A DNA stretch of 64,000 nucleotides, taken from NCBI GenBank assembly GCA_030427885.1, contig JAUICM010000006.1:248001-312000 (forward strand). The letters are read 5' to 3'. Source of the stretch: Rhodothermia bacterium (GTDB lineage: Bacteria > Bacteroidota > Rhodothermia > Balneolales > Balneolaceae). Numbering within the stretch: position 1 is the first letter of the stretch; each line of letters opens with the position of its first letter. A program made the translations under genes and the position numbers. Shown piece after piece: positions 56,318-64,000 of the stretch. Below the pieces are notes generated by a model that was given only the letters and a program-made list of their open reading frames with translations, was not told the origin of the DNA and made no database searches.

Positions 56318-58219
56318 CTAACCGTCTTCTTTAAGATTGGTTACTTCATTCACTGAAGCCTGTCCTTTAGCAAGGGCTTCAAGCCGGCCAACAGCATCCC
56401 AGAGATTCATTGCCTCAAGCAGGGTTGTGTCAAAAGCATCATTTACTATGGGATAGAAATATTTCATTCCCCAAACCTGACGGGCTAATTCAGCCTTCAT
56501 TCGGGCTTCGATCATCCATTCATTTTCTTCGAAATATCCTTGGGGTATGAACAGGGAATCTTTTTTAAATTTTGGTTCAGTCAGATCTGATTGAACAACC
56601 ATTCCTTCTTTTTCGAGTTTTTCCCTTACTTTTTCAATGTCTGCAGCTGACCACTTAAAGTTATTCCGGTAGTCTTCAAAATCTTCCCATTTATCACGGA
56701 ATTCGTCATTCTTGCTATCCAGGAAGTCGCGTACATATTCAAAAGAAGCTCGTTTTCTTAGCGAAAAATTAATCAGATAACCAGAACGGGTGGTATCAGA
56801 CTGAATTATATAATCTGGTACAATTCCACCACCACCATACACAATACGTCCGGCATCGGTTTTATACTGAAGTGAATCAGGAACGTGATTTACAAATTCT
56901 ATAGCATCACTCATGGCGTCATCATCCCTGCGATACAATTCATATGCATATTCCTCACCGCCACCTTCAACAAAAGGTTTCTGAATGAGACGACCTGAAG
57001 GAGTGAGGTACCTGGAGATAGTCACGCGGATCATACTTTTATCCTGGAGCTCATATTGTTGCTGAACCAGGCCTTTTCCAAAGGATCTTCTTCCAACAAT
57101 TAGTGCACGGTCATGATCCTGAAGTGCTCCGGACACAATCTCACTGGCTGATGCAGAGCCTTCGTCCACTAACAGGATAACAGGCTTGTCTTTGAATACA
57201 CCGTCTTTTCGTGAGCGGTAATCGGCGTTAAAGCGATTGTGTTTACTTGTGGTTGAAACAAGCTCAGTTCCTCTTGGGAAAAACTCCTCTGCTATAGCCA
57301 CTGCCTGTCCAAGATACCCACCAGGATTACCTCTGAGATCCAGAACAAGTCGTTTCATTCCTTCACCCTGGAGTTCGTCCATAGCAGTCATGAACTCATC
57401 ATGTGTGGTTGCTGCAAAACGGTTGATCTTGATATATCCTGTTTCTCCATCGAGCATGTACGAAGAATCAACGGTGTATAATGGAATATCATCACGGGTG
57501 ATTGTGAAATTCAGTAACTCTGAAAATCCCGGACGGTAGATAGTAACTTTTACCTTCGTTCCTTTTTCACCTTTCAGCCCCTTCATCACCTGTTCATTAG
57601 TGTAGGCGATAGCAGAAGTATCATCAATAGCGATTATCCTGTCACCTGAGCGAATACCAAGCTGATCGGAAGGCCCACCCGCAATAGGGGTGATCACAGT
57701 AATAGTGTCTTCAATTACCTGGAATTGGATTCCAATACCCTGAAATTTACCGGCGAAGTTTTCCTGGTCTTCTTCGCTGTCATCTGCTTCGATATAGATC
57801 GAATGAGGATCCAACAAAGAGAACATACCACGAATGGCATGCTCAGTGAGTTTATCCATGTTCTCATCAGGACTATTATTATTTATATAAAAATAAGCTG
57901 ACTCGAAGTTGGTGTATGATTCTCTGAGAGAAGAAATGGTAATACCAGGAAAGGTAGTGTCAACCGGAGAACCGGCGATCTCAAGCGTTGAGTCCTTAAC
58001 TCCTTTAACCATAAATTTGATACTGGCTTTATAAAGCTCATCAAGATTGGTATCACCAAAGTAATTCTGGACGATACTTCGCTGGGCCTGCAAGTATTTG
58101 GTAAGGTTAGTAGTATCATCGTTTTGTCTTTTTATGACATCATCCACACCTGCGAAATTCAAAGTCGCAAGGATGAGTACGATGAAGATGTTGGGGATCA
58201 GGAATTTTTTCAACGTCAT
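56318..58219 (-). CDS. C-terminal processing protease (S41, CtpA/Prc-like)
   Basis: Exported or membrane-anchored serine protease that trims periplasmic proteins at their C-termini. The N-terminal hydrophobic segment is residues ~5-24. A PDZ domain lies near 155-230 (FQGIGIQFQVIEDTITVIT, LGIRSGDRIIAIDD). The S41 catalytic core has LVLDLRGNPGGYLGQAVAIAEEF near 291-313 and, at the active site, VDEGSASASEIVSGALQ followed by GRRSFGKGLVQQQ, which supply the Ser and Lys of the dyad. The C-terminal ~130 residues are an extra helical domain usual for this subfamily. It precedes the HslUV genes without overlap (88 bp). Confidence 0.92.
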   Translation of the reverse strand: MTLKKFLIPNIFIVLILATLNFAGVDDVIKRQNDDTTNLTKYLQAQRSIVQNYFGDTNLDELYKASIKFMVKGVKDSTLEIAGSPVDTTFPGITISSLRESYTNFESAYFYINNNSPDENMDKLTEHAIRGMFSLLDPHSIYIEADDSEEDQENFAGKFQGIGIQFQVIEDTITVITPIAGGPSDQLGIRSGDRIIAIDDTSAIAYTNEQVMKGLKGEKGTKVKVTIYRPGFSELLNFTITRDDIPLYTVDSSYMLDGETGYIKINRFAATTHDEFMTAMDELQGEGMKRLVLDLRGNPGGYLGQAVAIAEEFFPRGTELVSTTSKHNRFNADYRSRKDGVFKDKPVILLVDEGSASASEIVSGALQDHDRALIVGRRSFGKGLVQQQYELQDKSMIRVTISRYLTPSGRLIQKPFVEGGGEEYAYELYRRDDDAMSDAIEFVNHVPDSLQYKTDAGRIVYGGGGIVPDYIIQSDTTRSGYLINFSLRKRASFEYVRDFLDSKNDEFRDKWEDFEDYRNNFKWSAADIEKVREKLEKEGMVVQSDLTEPKFKKDSLFIPQGYFEENEWMIEARMKAELARQVWGMKYFYPIVNDAFDTTLLEAMNLWDAVGRLEALAKGQASVNEVTNLKEDG

Positions 58220-58307
58220 ATTTCTGTATCTATCTAATTGTTACTACTACTAACCAATTCCCGGTTATTTAGTTTCATTGTACTAAATAATCAGCACTGA
58301 ACCAACG

Positions 58308-59708
58308 TTAAAGGATGTAATGACTAAGGTCTTTATCCTTAACGAGTCCGGCAAGTTGCTTCTCTACATATTTCGGATCAATTGTGATCTTACCTGAATT
58401 GATATCGTCAGGTACTGCAAAGAGTAACTCATCGAATAACGAAGACATGATGGTGTGTAGTCTGCGGGCTCCGATATTTTCTACCTGAGCATTTACCTCG
58501 GCAGCTATTCTGGCCAGCTCTCTGATCGCATCTTCCGTAAAGTCAATCTCAACACCTTCAGTTTCCAGCATTGCAATGTACTGTTTGGTCAGTGCATTTT
58601 TAGGCTGAGTGAGGATATCAAAGAAATCTCCTTCGGTTAGCGAGTTAAGTTCCACACGGATTGGGAATCTACCCTGGAGTTCAGGGATCAGATCAGAGGG
58701 TTTGGACACATGAAATGCACCAGAGCCAATAAAAAGAATATGGTCGGTTTTAACGATCCCGTGCTTGGTATTAACTGTGCTGCCTTCCACAATAGGGAGG
58801 AGGTCACGTTGTACCCCTTGCCGGCTCACATCAGGCCCGCTTTTACCGGCACCTGTTGAAGGTTCAGCTATTTTATCAATTTCATCAATGAAAACGATGC
58901 CTTGTTTCTGGACTCGTTCAAGTGCTTCCTGAACCGCTGATTCATGATCGATCAGTTTTTCAGCTTCTTCTTCCAGTAAGATCTCGCGTGCTTCGGAGAT
59001 AGAGACCTTTCTTTTAGATTTTTTATTGGCCTTGCCAATGTTACCAAGCATATCCTGGAGGTTAATTCCCATCTCATCCATACCCTGAGGTCCGAATACC
59101 TGCATCATTGGGGTCTTACTGCTTTTAACCTCGATCTCAATCTCACGCTCGTCCAGATCTCCGTTTTTGAGCTTTTCTCTGAATCGTTCGCGGGTGCGTT
59201 CGTTTAACTCAGCATCACTCGCTTTATCAGCAGAAACAGTAGTGCTGTTATTATCACTTGAAAAGCCGACGCCGGTTTTTTTAACAGGAGGGATCAGGAT
59301 ATCAAGAATACGCTCATCAACCCGTTCAGCTGCTTTTTCTTTAACCCGTTCCTGCATTTCATCTTTCACCATGGTTACAGCCAGGTCGGTAAGGTCACGT
59401 ATCATGGATTCCACATCGCGGCCAACATATCCAACCTCAGTGAACTTTGAGGCTTCTACTTTTACAAAAGGAGCCATGGCAAGGCGGGCCAGTCTTCGTG
59501 CGATCTCGGTTTTACCGACACCTGTAGGCCCGATCAAAAGTATGTTATTGGGAACGATCTCTTCACGGATCTCATCGCTGGCATTCATTCGTCTCCAGCG
59601 GTTTCTAAGTGCTATTGCAACAGAGCGTTTCGCTTCTTTTTGCCCGATGATGTATTTATCGAGCTCTTTTACGATCTGTTGCGGGGTCAGATTTTTTTGT
59701 TCTTTCAT
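58308..59708 (-). CDS. hslU: HslU, ATPase subunit of the HslUV protease
   Basis: AAA+ unfoldase that feeds substrates to HslV. The start is the ATG at 59706-59708 ([27 protein letters not shown]); an open run of 28 codons upstream overlaps hslV and is not coding. Walker A is [17 protein letters not shown] near 60, Walker [13 protein letters not shown] near 275, and sensor regions follow ([20 protein letters not shown]). The intermediate I-domain lies near 130-240 and is the expected size. The C-terminal end (DKDLSHYIL) is the tail that activates HslV. It starts 4 bp after the hslV stop, in one transcript. Confidence 0.96.
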   Translation of the reverse strand: MKEQKNLTPQQIVKELDKYIIGQKEAKRSVAIALRNRWRRMNASDEIREEIVPNNILLIGPTGVGKTEIARRLARLAMAPFVKVEASKFTEVGYVGRDVESMIRDLTDLAVTMVKDEMQERVKEKAAERVDERILDILIPPVKKTGVGFSSDNNSTTVSADKASDAELNERTRERFREKLKNGDLDEREIEIEVKSSKTPMMQVFGPQGMDEMGINLQDMLGNIGKANKKSKRKVSISEAREILLEEEAEKLIDHESAVQEALERVQKQGIVFIDEIDKIAEPSTGAGKSGPDVSRQGVQRDLLPIVEGSTVNTKHGIVKTDHILFIGSGAFHVSKPSDLIPELQGRFPIRVELNSLTEGDFFDILTQPKNALTKQYIAMLETEGVEIDFTEDAIRELARIAAEVNAQVENIGARRLHTIMSSLFDELLFAVPDDINSGKITIDPKYVEKQLAGLVKDKDLSHYIL

Positions 59709-59712
59709 CTCT

Positions 59713-60261
59713 TTAGTCCTCAATTTCCAACAGAGTACGATTGTGATTGGTATAGATATCGATATCGGCGGCAATTCTAAGTGCTTCCTCAACGATTTCC
59801 CTGGCTTTCATATCAGGGGAATGTTTAACCATCGCCCGGGCTGCTGCCAGTGCGTAGCTTCCTCCACTTCCTATCGTCACAATATCATCATCAGGTTCAA
59901 TAACATCTCCCTGGCCTGAAATGACCAGTGCATGTTCATTATCCATCACAACCAGCAGGGCTTCAAGTTTTTGAAGGTATTTATCTTTCCTCCAGTCCTT
60001 GGCCAGTTCTACAGCAGCGCGCTGCATGTTTCCGTTGTACTCATTTAATTTTTCTTCGTAGCGTTCAAAAAGTGTAAATGCATCAGCTGTGGAGCCGGCG
60101 AACCCGGCAAGGATTTTACCTTCGTGCAGTTTACGTACTTTTTTTACGGTTGATTTCATTACGGTCTTATCCATGGTAGCCTGACCGTCACTTCCAATGG
60201 CAGCTTCGCCATTATGTATAATACCCACCACAGTGGTGGCGTGTAGGTTAAATAAACTCAT
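59713..60261 (-). CDS. hslV: HslV, threonine peptidase subunit
   Basis: Proteasome-like N-terminal threonine protease forming double hexamers capped by HslU. The catalytic threonine is exposed after removal of the short propeptide MSLFNLHA: the mature protein begins [21 protein letters not shown], with Lys and Gly/Ser active-site partners in [20 protein letters not shown]. The length of 182 aa is typical. It lies upstream of hslU in the same transcript. Confidence 0.96.
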   Translation of the reverse strand: MSLFNLHATTVVGIIHNGEAAIGSDGQATMDKTVMKSTVKKVRKLHEGKILAGFAGSTADAFTLFERYEEKLNEYNGNMQRAAVELAKDWRKDKYLQKLEALLVVMDNEHALVISGQGDVIEPDDDIVTIGSGGSYALAAARAMVKHSPDMKAREIVEEALRIAADIDIYTNHNRTLLEIED

Positions 60262-60304
60262 ATTTCCGTTTTTTTAACCTCCTTTACCTTCTTTTTAGAT
60301 GAAA

Positions 60305-60348
60305 GGGAGGATCCTTATATAACTAAGAAATAGTAAAGGATTCCTCCC
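60305..60348. other. Stem-loop between RNase G and hslV genes
   Basis: gggaggatcctt (60305-60316) and aaggattcctccc (60336-60348) pair with one bulge around a ~19-nt loop. The element lies between the leftward RNase G stop (60425) and hslV start (60261). There is only a short T tract after it, so it could be a terminator, an mRNA-stabilising element or an RNase target. Confidence 0.45.
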
Positions 60349-60424
60349 GCTTACAAAGGAAGAGACAGAGGAGGTCTGAATTTCAGTAAAGTGAAAAGAT
60401 TATGGCAATAACCAGACCAACTCA

Positions 60425-62206
60425 CTAATTATGTGAATGAGAGTGTCTCTGATTTCTGTTTCCATTCGAATTGGCAGAACGCCCTGACGAATTGTTATTT
60501 CGATTCGAATAGTTGTTGCGATTGCCTGAATTACCCCGGTTATTCTGCTCTTTCTTGGAGATATCGAGATTATCGCGGCTTGGTTTCCCACTGTTAATTT
60601 CTTCAAGCTCGTGGCTGTTTAGCATCTCATCCAGTGAATCACCTCTCAATACAGCATCGGTTATATCAATATCAGAGCCTGCCAGGGTAACATGAAATTC
60701 GTTCATGGAAACATTTTCGTCGCCTATGATAGATACTTTAACATGGTACTTACTCATCCATTTCCAACGGGTGCTGAACATGCCTTTAGTGAGGAAAGAA
60801 CGAAGATAAGGATTTACATAAAGGTCAATTGCTCTGTAGCTGGTGTTATGCTTGAATTTGCTGATCCAGCTTTCGATATCGGTAACGATGGTATCCTGAC
60901 TCACTACACTACCAGATCCACCACACATTGGGCATACTTTGGAAACGGAGTTAACCACGCTTGGACGTATACGCTGACGGGTGATCTGAACCAGTCCGAA
61001 ATCACTCATACCAATAATATTGGTCTTGGCAGGATCCTTACGGAATTCTTTCTTGAGTTCGTCGTAGATCTTCTTTCTGTTCTTATCATCTTTAAGATCA
61101 ATGAAATCCACAACGATGATACCACCGATATCACGAAGTCTTAATTGCTTCGCGATCTCACGTGCTGCTTCCAGGTTTGTTTTCAGGGAGTTGTCTTCCT
61201 GACGTTCTTTTGCGGCATATGGGCCTGAGTTCACATCTACCACATACATGGCTTCTGTTTGCTCAAAGATCAGGTAACCACCCATTTTCATCCGGACCCG
61301 TGGACTGAAGATCGAGTTCACATCTTCAGATATCTTCATGAAATCGAAAATGTGTTCCTTTCTCTTGTATAGTTCAACATTGGGAACCATCTGCGGAGCG
61401 ATCTGGCCCACATAAGATTTGATCGATCGGTACATCTTCGGATCATCGATCAATACACGATCATAATTCTTGGCAAAAAGATCACGGATCAGACTCTCTG
61501 TCATATCAAGATCCTTGTAAAGCAGAGATGGGGGTTTGGCCTTTTCAAGCTTATCTACCAGTTTTTCCCATTTCTTGAGTACGTTTCTCAGATCGTCTTC
61601 AATGGCCTGTTCTTCCTGATTCTGAGCCACCGTTCTCACGATCACACCAAAACCATCAGGGAGCATATTATTGAGTATGCCTTTCAAACGGCGACGCTCT
61701 TTGTAGTTGCCGATCTTTTTGGAAACAGCGATATAATCGCCCATCGGGATCAAAACGAGGAAACGTCCGGCTACGGTGATATCAGTTGATACTCTTGGGC
61801 CTTTGGAGCCGATTGGTTCTTTTACGATCTGAACCAGAAGCTTTTGGCCATTTTTGAGCACCTTCCCGGCCAGCATCTGCTTTTGAACATTAGAGAGATT
61901 CTCTTTGTTCTCAATATCTTTTTTGGCATGGTTAGGTATCGCATTGCGGCCGTTAAGCATAGCCACATATTCATCGAGGTGGTCACCTGCATCAGAAAAG
62001 TGAAGGAAGGCGTCCTTCGGAGTACCCATGTCAATAAATGCGGCCCTGATGCCGCTCATCACTTTGTGAACCCGGGCTACATAAATATTACCAACTGTAC
62101 GCTGGTTTTCTTCCGATTCGATAAAGAGTTGCGCTAATTCTCCATTTTCTATAAGCGCGATCCGGGTCTGATTCCCGGAAGAATGAATTATAATTTGATT
62201 CTTCAT
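60425..62206 (-). CDS. rng: Ribonuclease G/E family endoribonuclease
   Basis: Single-strand-specific endoribonuclease for rRNA maturation and mRNA decay. The N-terminal S1-like domain covers ~30-115 (GNIYVARVHKVMSGIRAAFIDMG). The catalytic DNase I-like region carries EQTEAMYVVDVNSGPYAAK near 313-331 and IGGIIVVDFIDLKDD near 353-367, with the metal-binding Asp residues. The zinc-link cysteines are CPMCGGSG near 426-433. A 90-residue C-terminal tail is rich in Asn, Ser, Gly and Arg (e.g. NRNNYSNRNNNSSGRSANS), likely disordered. The length of 593 aa suits RNase G plus a short tail, not full RNase E. Confidence 0.94.
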   Translation of the reverse strand: MKNQIIIHSSGNQTRIALIENGELAQLFIESEENQRTVGNIYVARVHKVMSGIRAAFIDMGTPKDAFLHFSDAGDHLDEYVAMLNGRNAIPNHAKKDIENKENLSNVQKQMLAGKVLKNGQKLLVQIVKEPIGSKGPRVSTDITVAGRFLVLIPMGDYIAVSKKIGNYKERRRLKGILNNMLPDGFGVIVRTVAQNQEEQAIEDDLRNVLKKWEKLVDKLEKAKPPSLLYKDLDMTESLIRDLFAKNYDRVLIDDPKMYRSIKSYVGQIAPQMVPNVELYKRKEHIFDFMKISEDVNSIFSPRVRMKMGGYLIFEQTEAMYVVDVNSGPYAAKERQEDNSLKTNLEAAREIAKQLRLRDIGGIIVVDFIDLKDDKNRKKIYDELKKEFRKDPAKTNIIGMSDFGLVQITRQRIRPSVVNSVSKVCPMCGGSGSVVSQDTIVTDIESWISKFKHNTSYRAIDLYVNPYLRSFLTKGMFSTRWKWMSKYHVKVSIIGDENVSMNEFHVTLAGSDIDITDAVLRGDSLDEMLNSHELEEINSGKPSRDNLDISKKEQNNRGNSGNRNNYSNRNNNSSGRSANSNGNRNQRHSHSHN

Positions 62207-62640
62207 TAATTTTCTTTTTTACACGGCGACCACTGCTCATGCAAACCATCCATTTTCTGATTTTGGTAATGGTTCCGGTTGTGCTGACATCTGAATAAAT
62301 TGATTGCTCAACACCGGGTGCTGCGATCGCGTTGGTATAAATACCTGTTGAATTTGGTTTATTTAAAGATGATCCCTCATTGGAATCTGAAAAGAGTTCC
62401 TGCCGGATTAGTTTTTTAATAAGTAGGCAAAAACATAGTAAATCGATGCAGAAACCCTCTAAATAGATTTTTATGGGTTGATCTGCGTTTGTTTTTTGAT
62501 ATGTATTCTGTGCGTAAAGCAAATAGAAATAGTTTATAAAAAGCTCTTGTGGCTGATTTTATTCCACCTCTCAATATAGCAGGGGAAAAGGACTAAAGTA
62601 AATGCTTTTATTTTGAAGGGTTAAAAAGATTTGGGATGCC
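62207..62640. other. Long leader/intergenic region upstream of RNase G
   Basis: About 430 bp with no credible gene: open frames here have no family-like sequence and one overlaps the RNase G gene in another frame. Being directly upstream of RNase G, it probably contains that gene's promoter and a long 5' leader; RNase E genes in other bacteria are self-regulated through such leaders. No consensus promoter was identified. Confidence 0.4.
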
Positions 62641-62659
62641 GTATTTCCTTAATTACTCA

Positions 62660-62742
62660 GTCATGCCGGATTTGATCTGGCTTCTCGAGGGATGGGTTTG
62701 GGAGGCCGTTTAGGGAGACCCCGCATCGGAGTGCGGGGTGAC
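62660..62742 (+). repeat. Double-hairpin extragenic repeat, copy 1
   Basis: An 83-bp unit that starts gtcatgccgga and ends gtgcggggtgac. It has a first hairpin around gccggatttgatctggc and a second around accccgcatcggagtgcggggt. The unit is the same as copies 2 and 3 (62810 and 63257), in the same orientation, with more change in the linker than in the stems. Confidence 0.85.
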
Positions 62743-62809
62743 GGGTGAATGAAGGGAGTACGGAGTTTATTTCACATATTATTAAGTACAGCCATGCAGT
62801 TAAAGAATA

Positions 62810-62892
62810 GTCATACCGGACTTGATCCGGTATCTCAGGGACTCGGTTTGGGAGCCAGATCAATAAGAGCTCGCATCAGGGTGCGAGGTGAC
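62810..62892 (+). repeat. Double-hairpin extragenic repeat, copy 2
   Basis: An 83-bp unit from gtcataccgga to gtgcgaggtgac. The stems have compensating changes relative to the other copies: taccgga pairs with tccggta, and the second stem agctcgca pairs imperfectly with tgcgaggt. It ends 8 bp before the stop codon of the GIY-YIG gene. Confidence 0.85.
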
Positions 62893-62900
62893 GGTATATT

Positions 62901-63191
62901 TCAGCAATAAATATCATTCCAAAGATCGTCGAATTCAGGATTTATGCTTTTAATCAGATCAATTTTCCATTCCCTTTTCCATTTCTTTACTTTCTTTTCA
63001 GCAGAGATGGCTTCATACATAGTTGGAAATTCTTCATAGTAAAGAAGTTCATGTACATTATACTTCTTGGTGAATTTCGATCCGTTTTCAAATTTATGCT
63101 GATAGATTCTCTGTTGCAGATCTGAGGTTACTCCTGTGTAAAACACAGTTCTTCTTTTGTTTGACAAAATATAGATCCAACCCGATTTCAT
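62901..63191 (-). CDS. Small GIY-YIG nuclease domain protein
   Basis: A 96-aa single-domain protein of the GIY-YIG superfamily (YhbQ/UPF0213 branch, COG2827 type). The start is the ATG at 63189-63191 (MKSGWIYILSNKRRTVFYTG); an in-frame upstream ATG adds 15 residues of no conservation. Active-site elements are complete: Tyr7 (GWIYIL), Tyr18-Thr-Gly20, Arg28 and His32 in QQRIYQHK, Glu65 in ISAEKKVKKW and Asn84 in INPEFDDLW. It should nick or cut DNA, probably structured or single-stranded substrates. It sits snugly between repeat copies 2 and 3 (8 and 65 bp away). Such a pairing may be functional. Confidence 0.88.
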   Translation of the reverse strand: MKSGWIYILSNKRRTVFYTGVTSDLQQRIYQHKFENGSKFTKKYNVHELLYYEEFPTMYEAISAEKKVKKWKREWKIDLIKSINPEFDDLWNDIYC

Positions 63192-63256
63192 ATTATTAAG
63201 ACCGTTTAGAGATGAAATCCTTACAACCTGATTCAAATTTACCTTAATACAAGAAT

Positions 63257-63338
63257 GTCATGCCGGACCTGATCCGGCATCTCAGGGAATATGCCTTGAG
63301 ACAGGTCACGGAGACCCCGCATCGGGGTGCGGGGTGAC
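63257..63338 (+). repeat. Double-hairpin extragenic repeat, copy 3
   Basis: An 82-bp unit from gtcatgccgga to gtgcggggtgac. The first stem is tgccgga/tccggca and the second accccgca/tgcggggt, both perfect. It lies upstream of the GIY-YIG start. The following 63339-63501 has no recognised element; the next gene begins at 63502. Confidence 0.85.
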
Positions 63339-63501
63339 TGGTAGGTAAAGGACTCGAGTTACTGATGAGTCCAAACATCCCTCGCAAAATCCCCTGAACA
63401 GTGATTTTGATCTCCCTTCAAAGGGAGACTTTTTCGCTTAACTCATAGTTATAGCTTTAACACGCTAATTTCTTTATATATGGTTGAATAAATTTCAGTC
63501 A

Positions 63502-64000
63502 ATGCAAAGATACCTATTATATAATACAGCTCTACTCTTCGCGGTACTTCCGTTGCTGGTCATTGGTTGTAAAGATGAAACCAGTACGCCAGAGGTTGAG
63601 ATCCTTGAGGTCAGGGTTTCTCCCGAAGAAGTACAAGCCGGATATATTTCCGAATTGGTCTGTGTATTCAGTGATAGCCAGTCGGATGGATATGAGTTCA
63701 GGTGGGAAATAAGTGGTGTAAGCGTGGAACGTTTAGATACTACAACTTCAATAAACACTCTTTTTGTCAAGTCACCCAGTGAAGTGGGGGTATATAATAA
63801 TTCTGTTCAGGTATTCAGGGAGGAAGAGGAAATAACTCCAAAATTTGATTTCACACTTTCAGTTGTTGAGAGAAACTGGAAACCTGAAGACCCATTTTAT
63901 GAAGAGGCTGATTTACTTTATAGTACAGATGATGGGTTATATCTTATGAATTCTGGGACGAAAGAAGTAAGAAAACTATCTGAAGGAGGTCCGGGAGTGT
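63502..64000 (+). CDS. Lipoprotein with PKD-like N-region, cut by window edge
   Basis: The 5' part of an exported protein, open for 166 codons from the ATG at 63502 to the window end. The signal MQRYLLYNTALLFAVLPLLV ends at IGC, with the lipidated cysteine at residue 23. The next 100 residues are beta-rich with a PKD/Ig-like rhythm (VEILEVRVSPEEVQAGY, FRWEISGVSVERLD, SEVGVYNNSVQVF). From ~145 a propeller-like blade begins (DLLYSTDDGLYLMNSGTKEV), so a TolB-like or Kelch-like propeller may follow beyond the window. No function is assigned. Confidence 0.75.
   Translation, partial: MQRYLLYNTALLFAVLPLLVIGCKDETSTPEVEILEVRVSPEEVQAGYISELVCVFSDSQSDGYEFRWEISGVSVERLDTTTSINTLFVKSPSEVGVYNNSVQVFREEEEITPKFDFTLSVVERNWKPEDPFYEEADLLYSTDDGLYLMNSGTKEVRKLSEGGPGV

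Noticed and set aside
62088-62522. A 144-codon open frame overlapping the RNase G start
   Set aside because: It overlaps RNase G in another frame, has no family-like sequence, and its length is reachable by chance in this composition.
62660-63338. CRISPR array
   Set aside because: Only three units of ~83 bp, each itself a double hairpin, separated by 67 and 364 bp with a gene in one gap; this is not the repeat-spacer pattern and no cas genes are present.
1-64000. tRNA, rRNA, transposase or prophage genes
   Set aside because: I looked for T-loop-like GGTTCGAATCC strings, rRNA-like conserved stretches and transposase or phage structural proteins and saw none that I could support.

Overview
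The window looks like a chromosomal segment of a marine or halophilic member of the Balneolota (the Balneola/Gracilimonas group) or a close relative in the Bacteroidota–Rhodothermota neighbourhood. The evidence is C-terminal sorting domains with the YPNPFNP motif on two exported proteins, many signal-peptide and lipoprotein genes, a TonB-dependent receptor with a carboxypeptidase-like N-domain, a DUF5916 outer-membrane protein, a class II ribonucleotide reductase, and a Bacteroidota-type promoter (TTTG, 20 bp, TAnnTTTG) upstream of that reductase. Base composition is moderate by eye (low to mid 40s % G+C, not computed). The genus is an inference. I saw no tRNA, rRNA, CRISPR, transposase or prophage genes.

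Layout. 1-5.4 kb: a cut-off DUF5343 gene, a GH43-like lipoprotein, a serine hydrolase, a medium-chain reductase overlapping a membrane acyltransferase, and an ankyrin lipoprotein, all leftward. 5.6-7.7 kb: a membrane-anchored AraC-type regulator with a TolB-like plus TPR exterior. 7.8-10.2 kb: a small accessory patch with a membrane protein, an SRPBCC gene, a broken SRPBCC remnant and an unknown membrane gene bracketed by two attC-like hairpins. 10.4-24.5 kb: mostly housekeeping (citrate synthase, MazG, Maf, DUF3098/DUF92 proteins, a dicarboxylate symporter, an aldo/keto reductase, an acyl-ACP thioesterase) with two secretory genes that follow maf and a large sorted surface protein. 24.6-32 kb: an efflux operon of one adaptor and two RND pumps.

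32.8-37.4 kb: an unusually AT-rich 0.8 kb intergenic region with DnaA-box-like sites and a promoter, followed by nrdJ. 37.4-46 kb: a TonB receptor, a histidine kinase with an overlapping response regulator, a DUF5916 protein, a probably frameshifted exported protein, and a formylglycine-generating-enzyme-like lipoprotein with both active-site cysteines. 46-55 kb: an unknown membrane protein, a two-subunit sodium/solute symporter, thioredoxin, a CotH-kinase-like protein, an exported amidohydrolase and a tricorn-like protease. 55-62 kb: a lamin-tail surface protein, a C-terminal processing protease, HslU/HslV and RNase G. 62.2-64 kb: three copies of an ~83 bp double-hairpin repeat surrounding a small GIY-YIG nuclease gene, then a cut-off lipoprotein gene.

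The strongest leads for something not routinely described are: (1) the GIY-YIG gene packed between double-hairpin repeats; (2) the attC-like cassette at 9.26-10.21 kb; (3) the phased DnaA-box cluster just upstream of the nrdJ promoter, which is either DnaA control of nucleotide reduction or a replication origin; and (4) the AraC-membrane-TolB-TPR regulator, which copies the CadC layout with a different DNA-binding domain. All functions are from reading sequence motifs; no database search was run.
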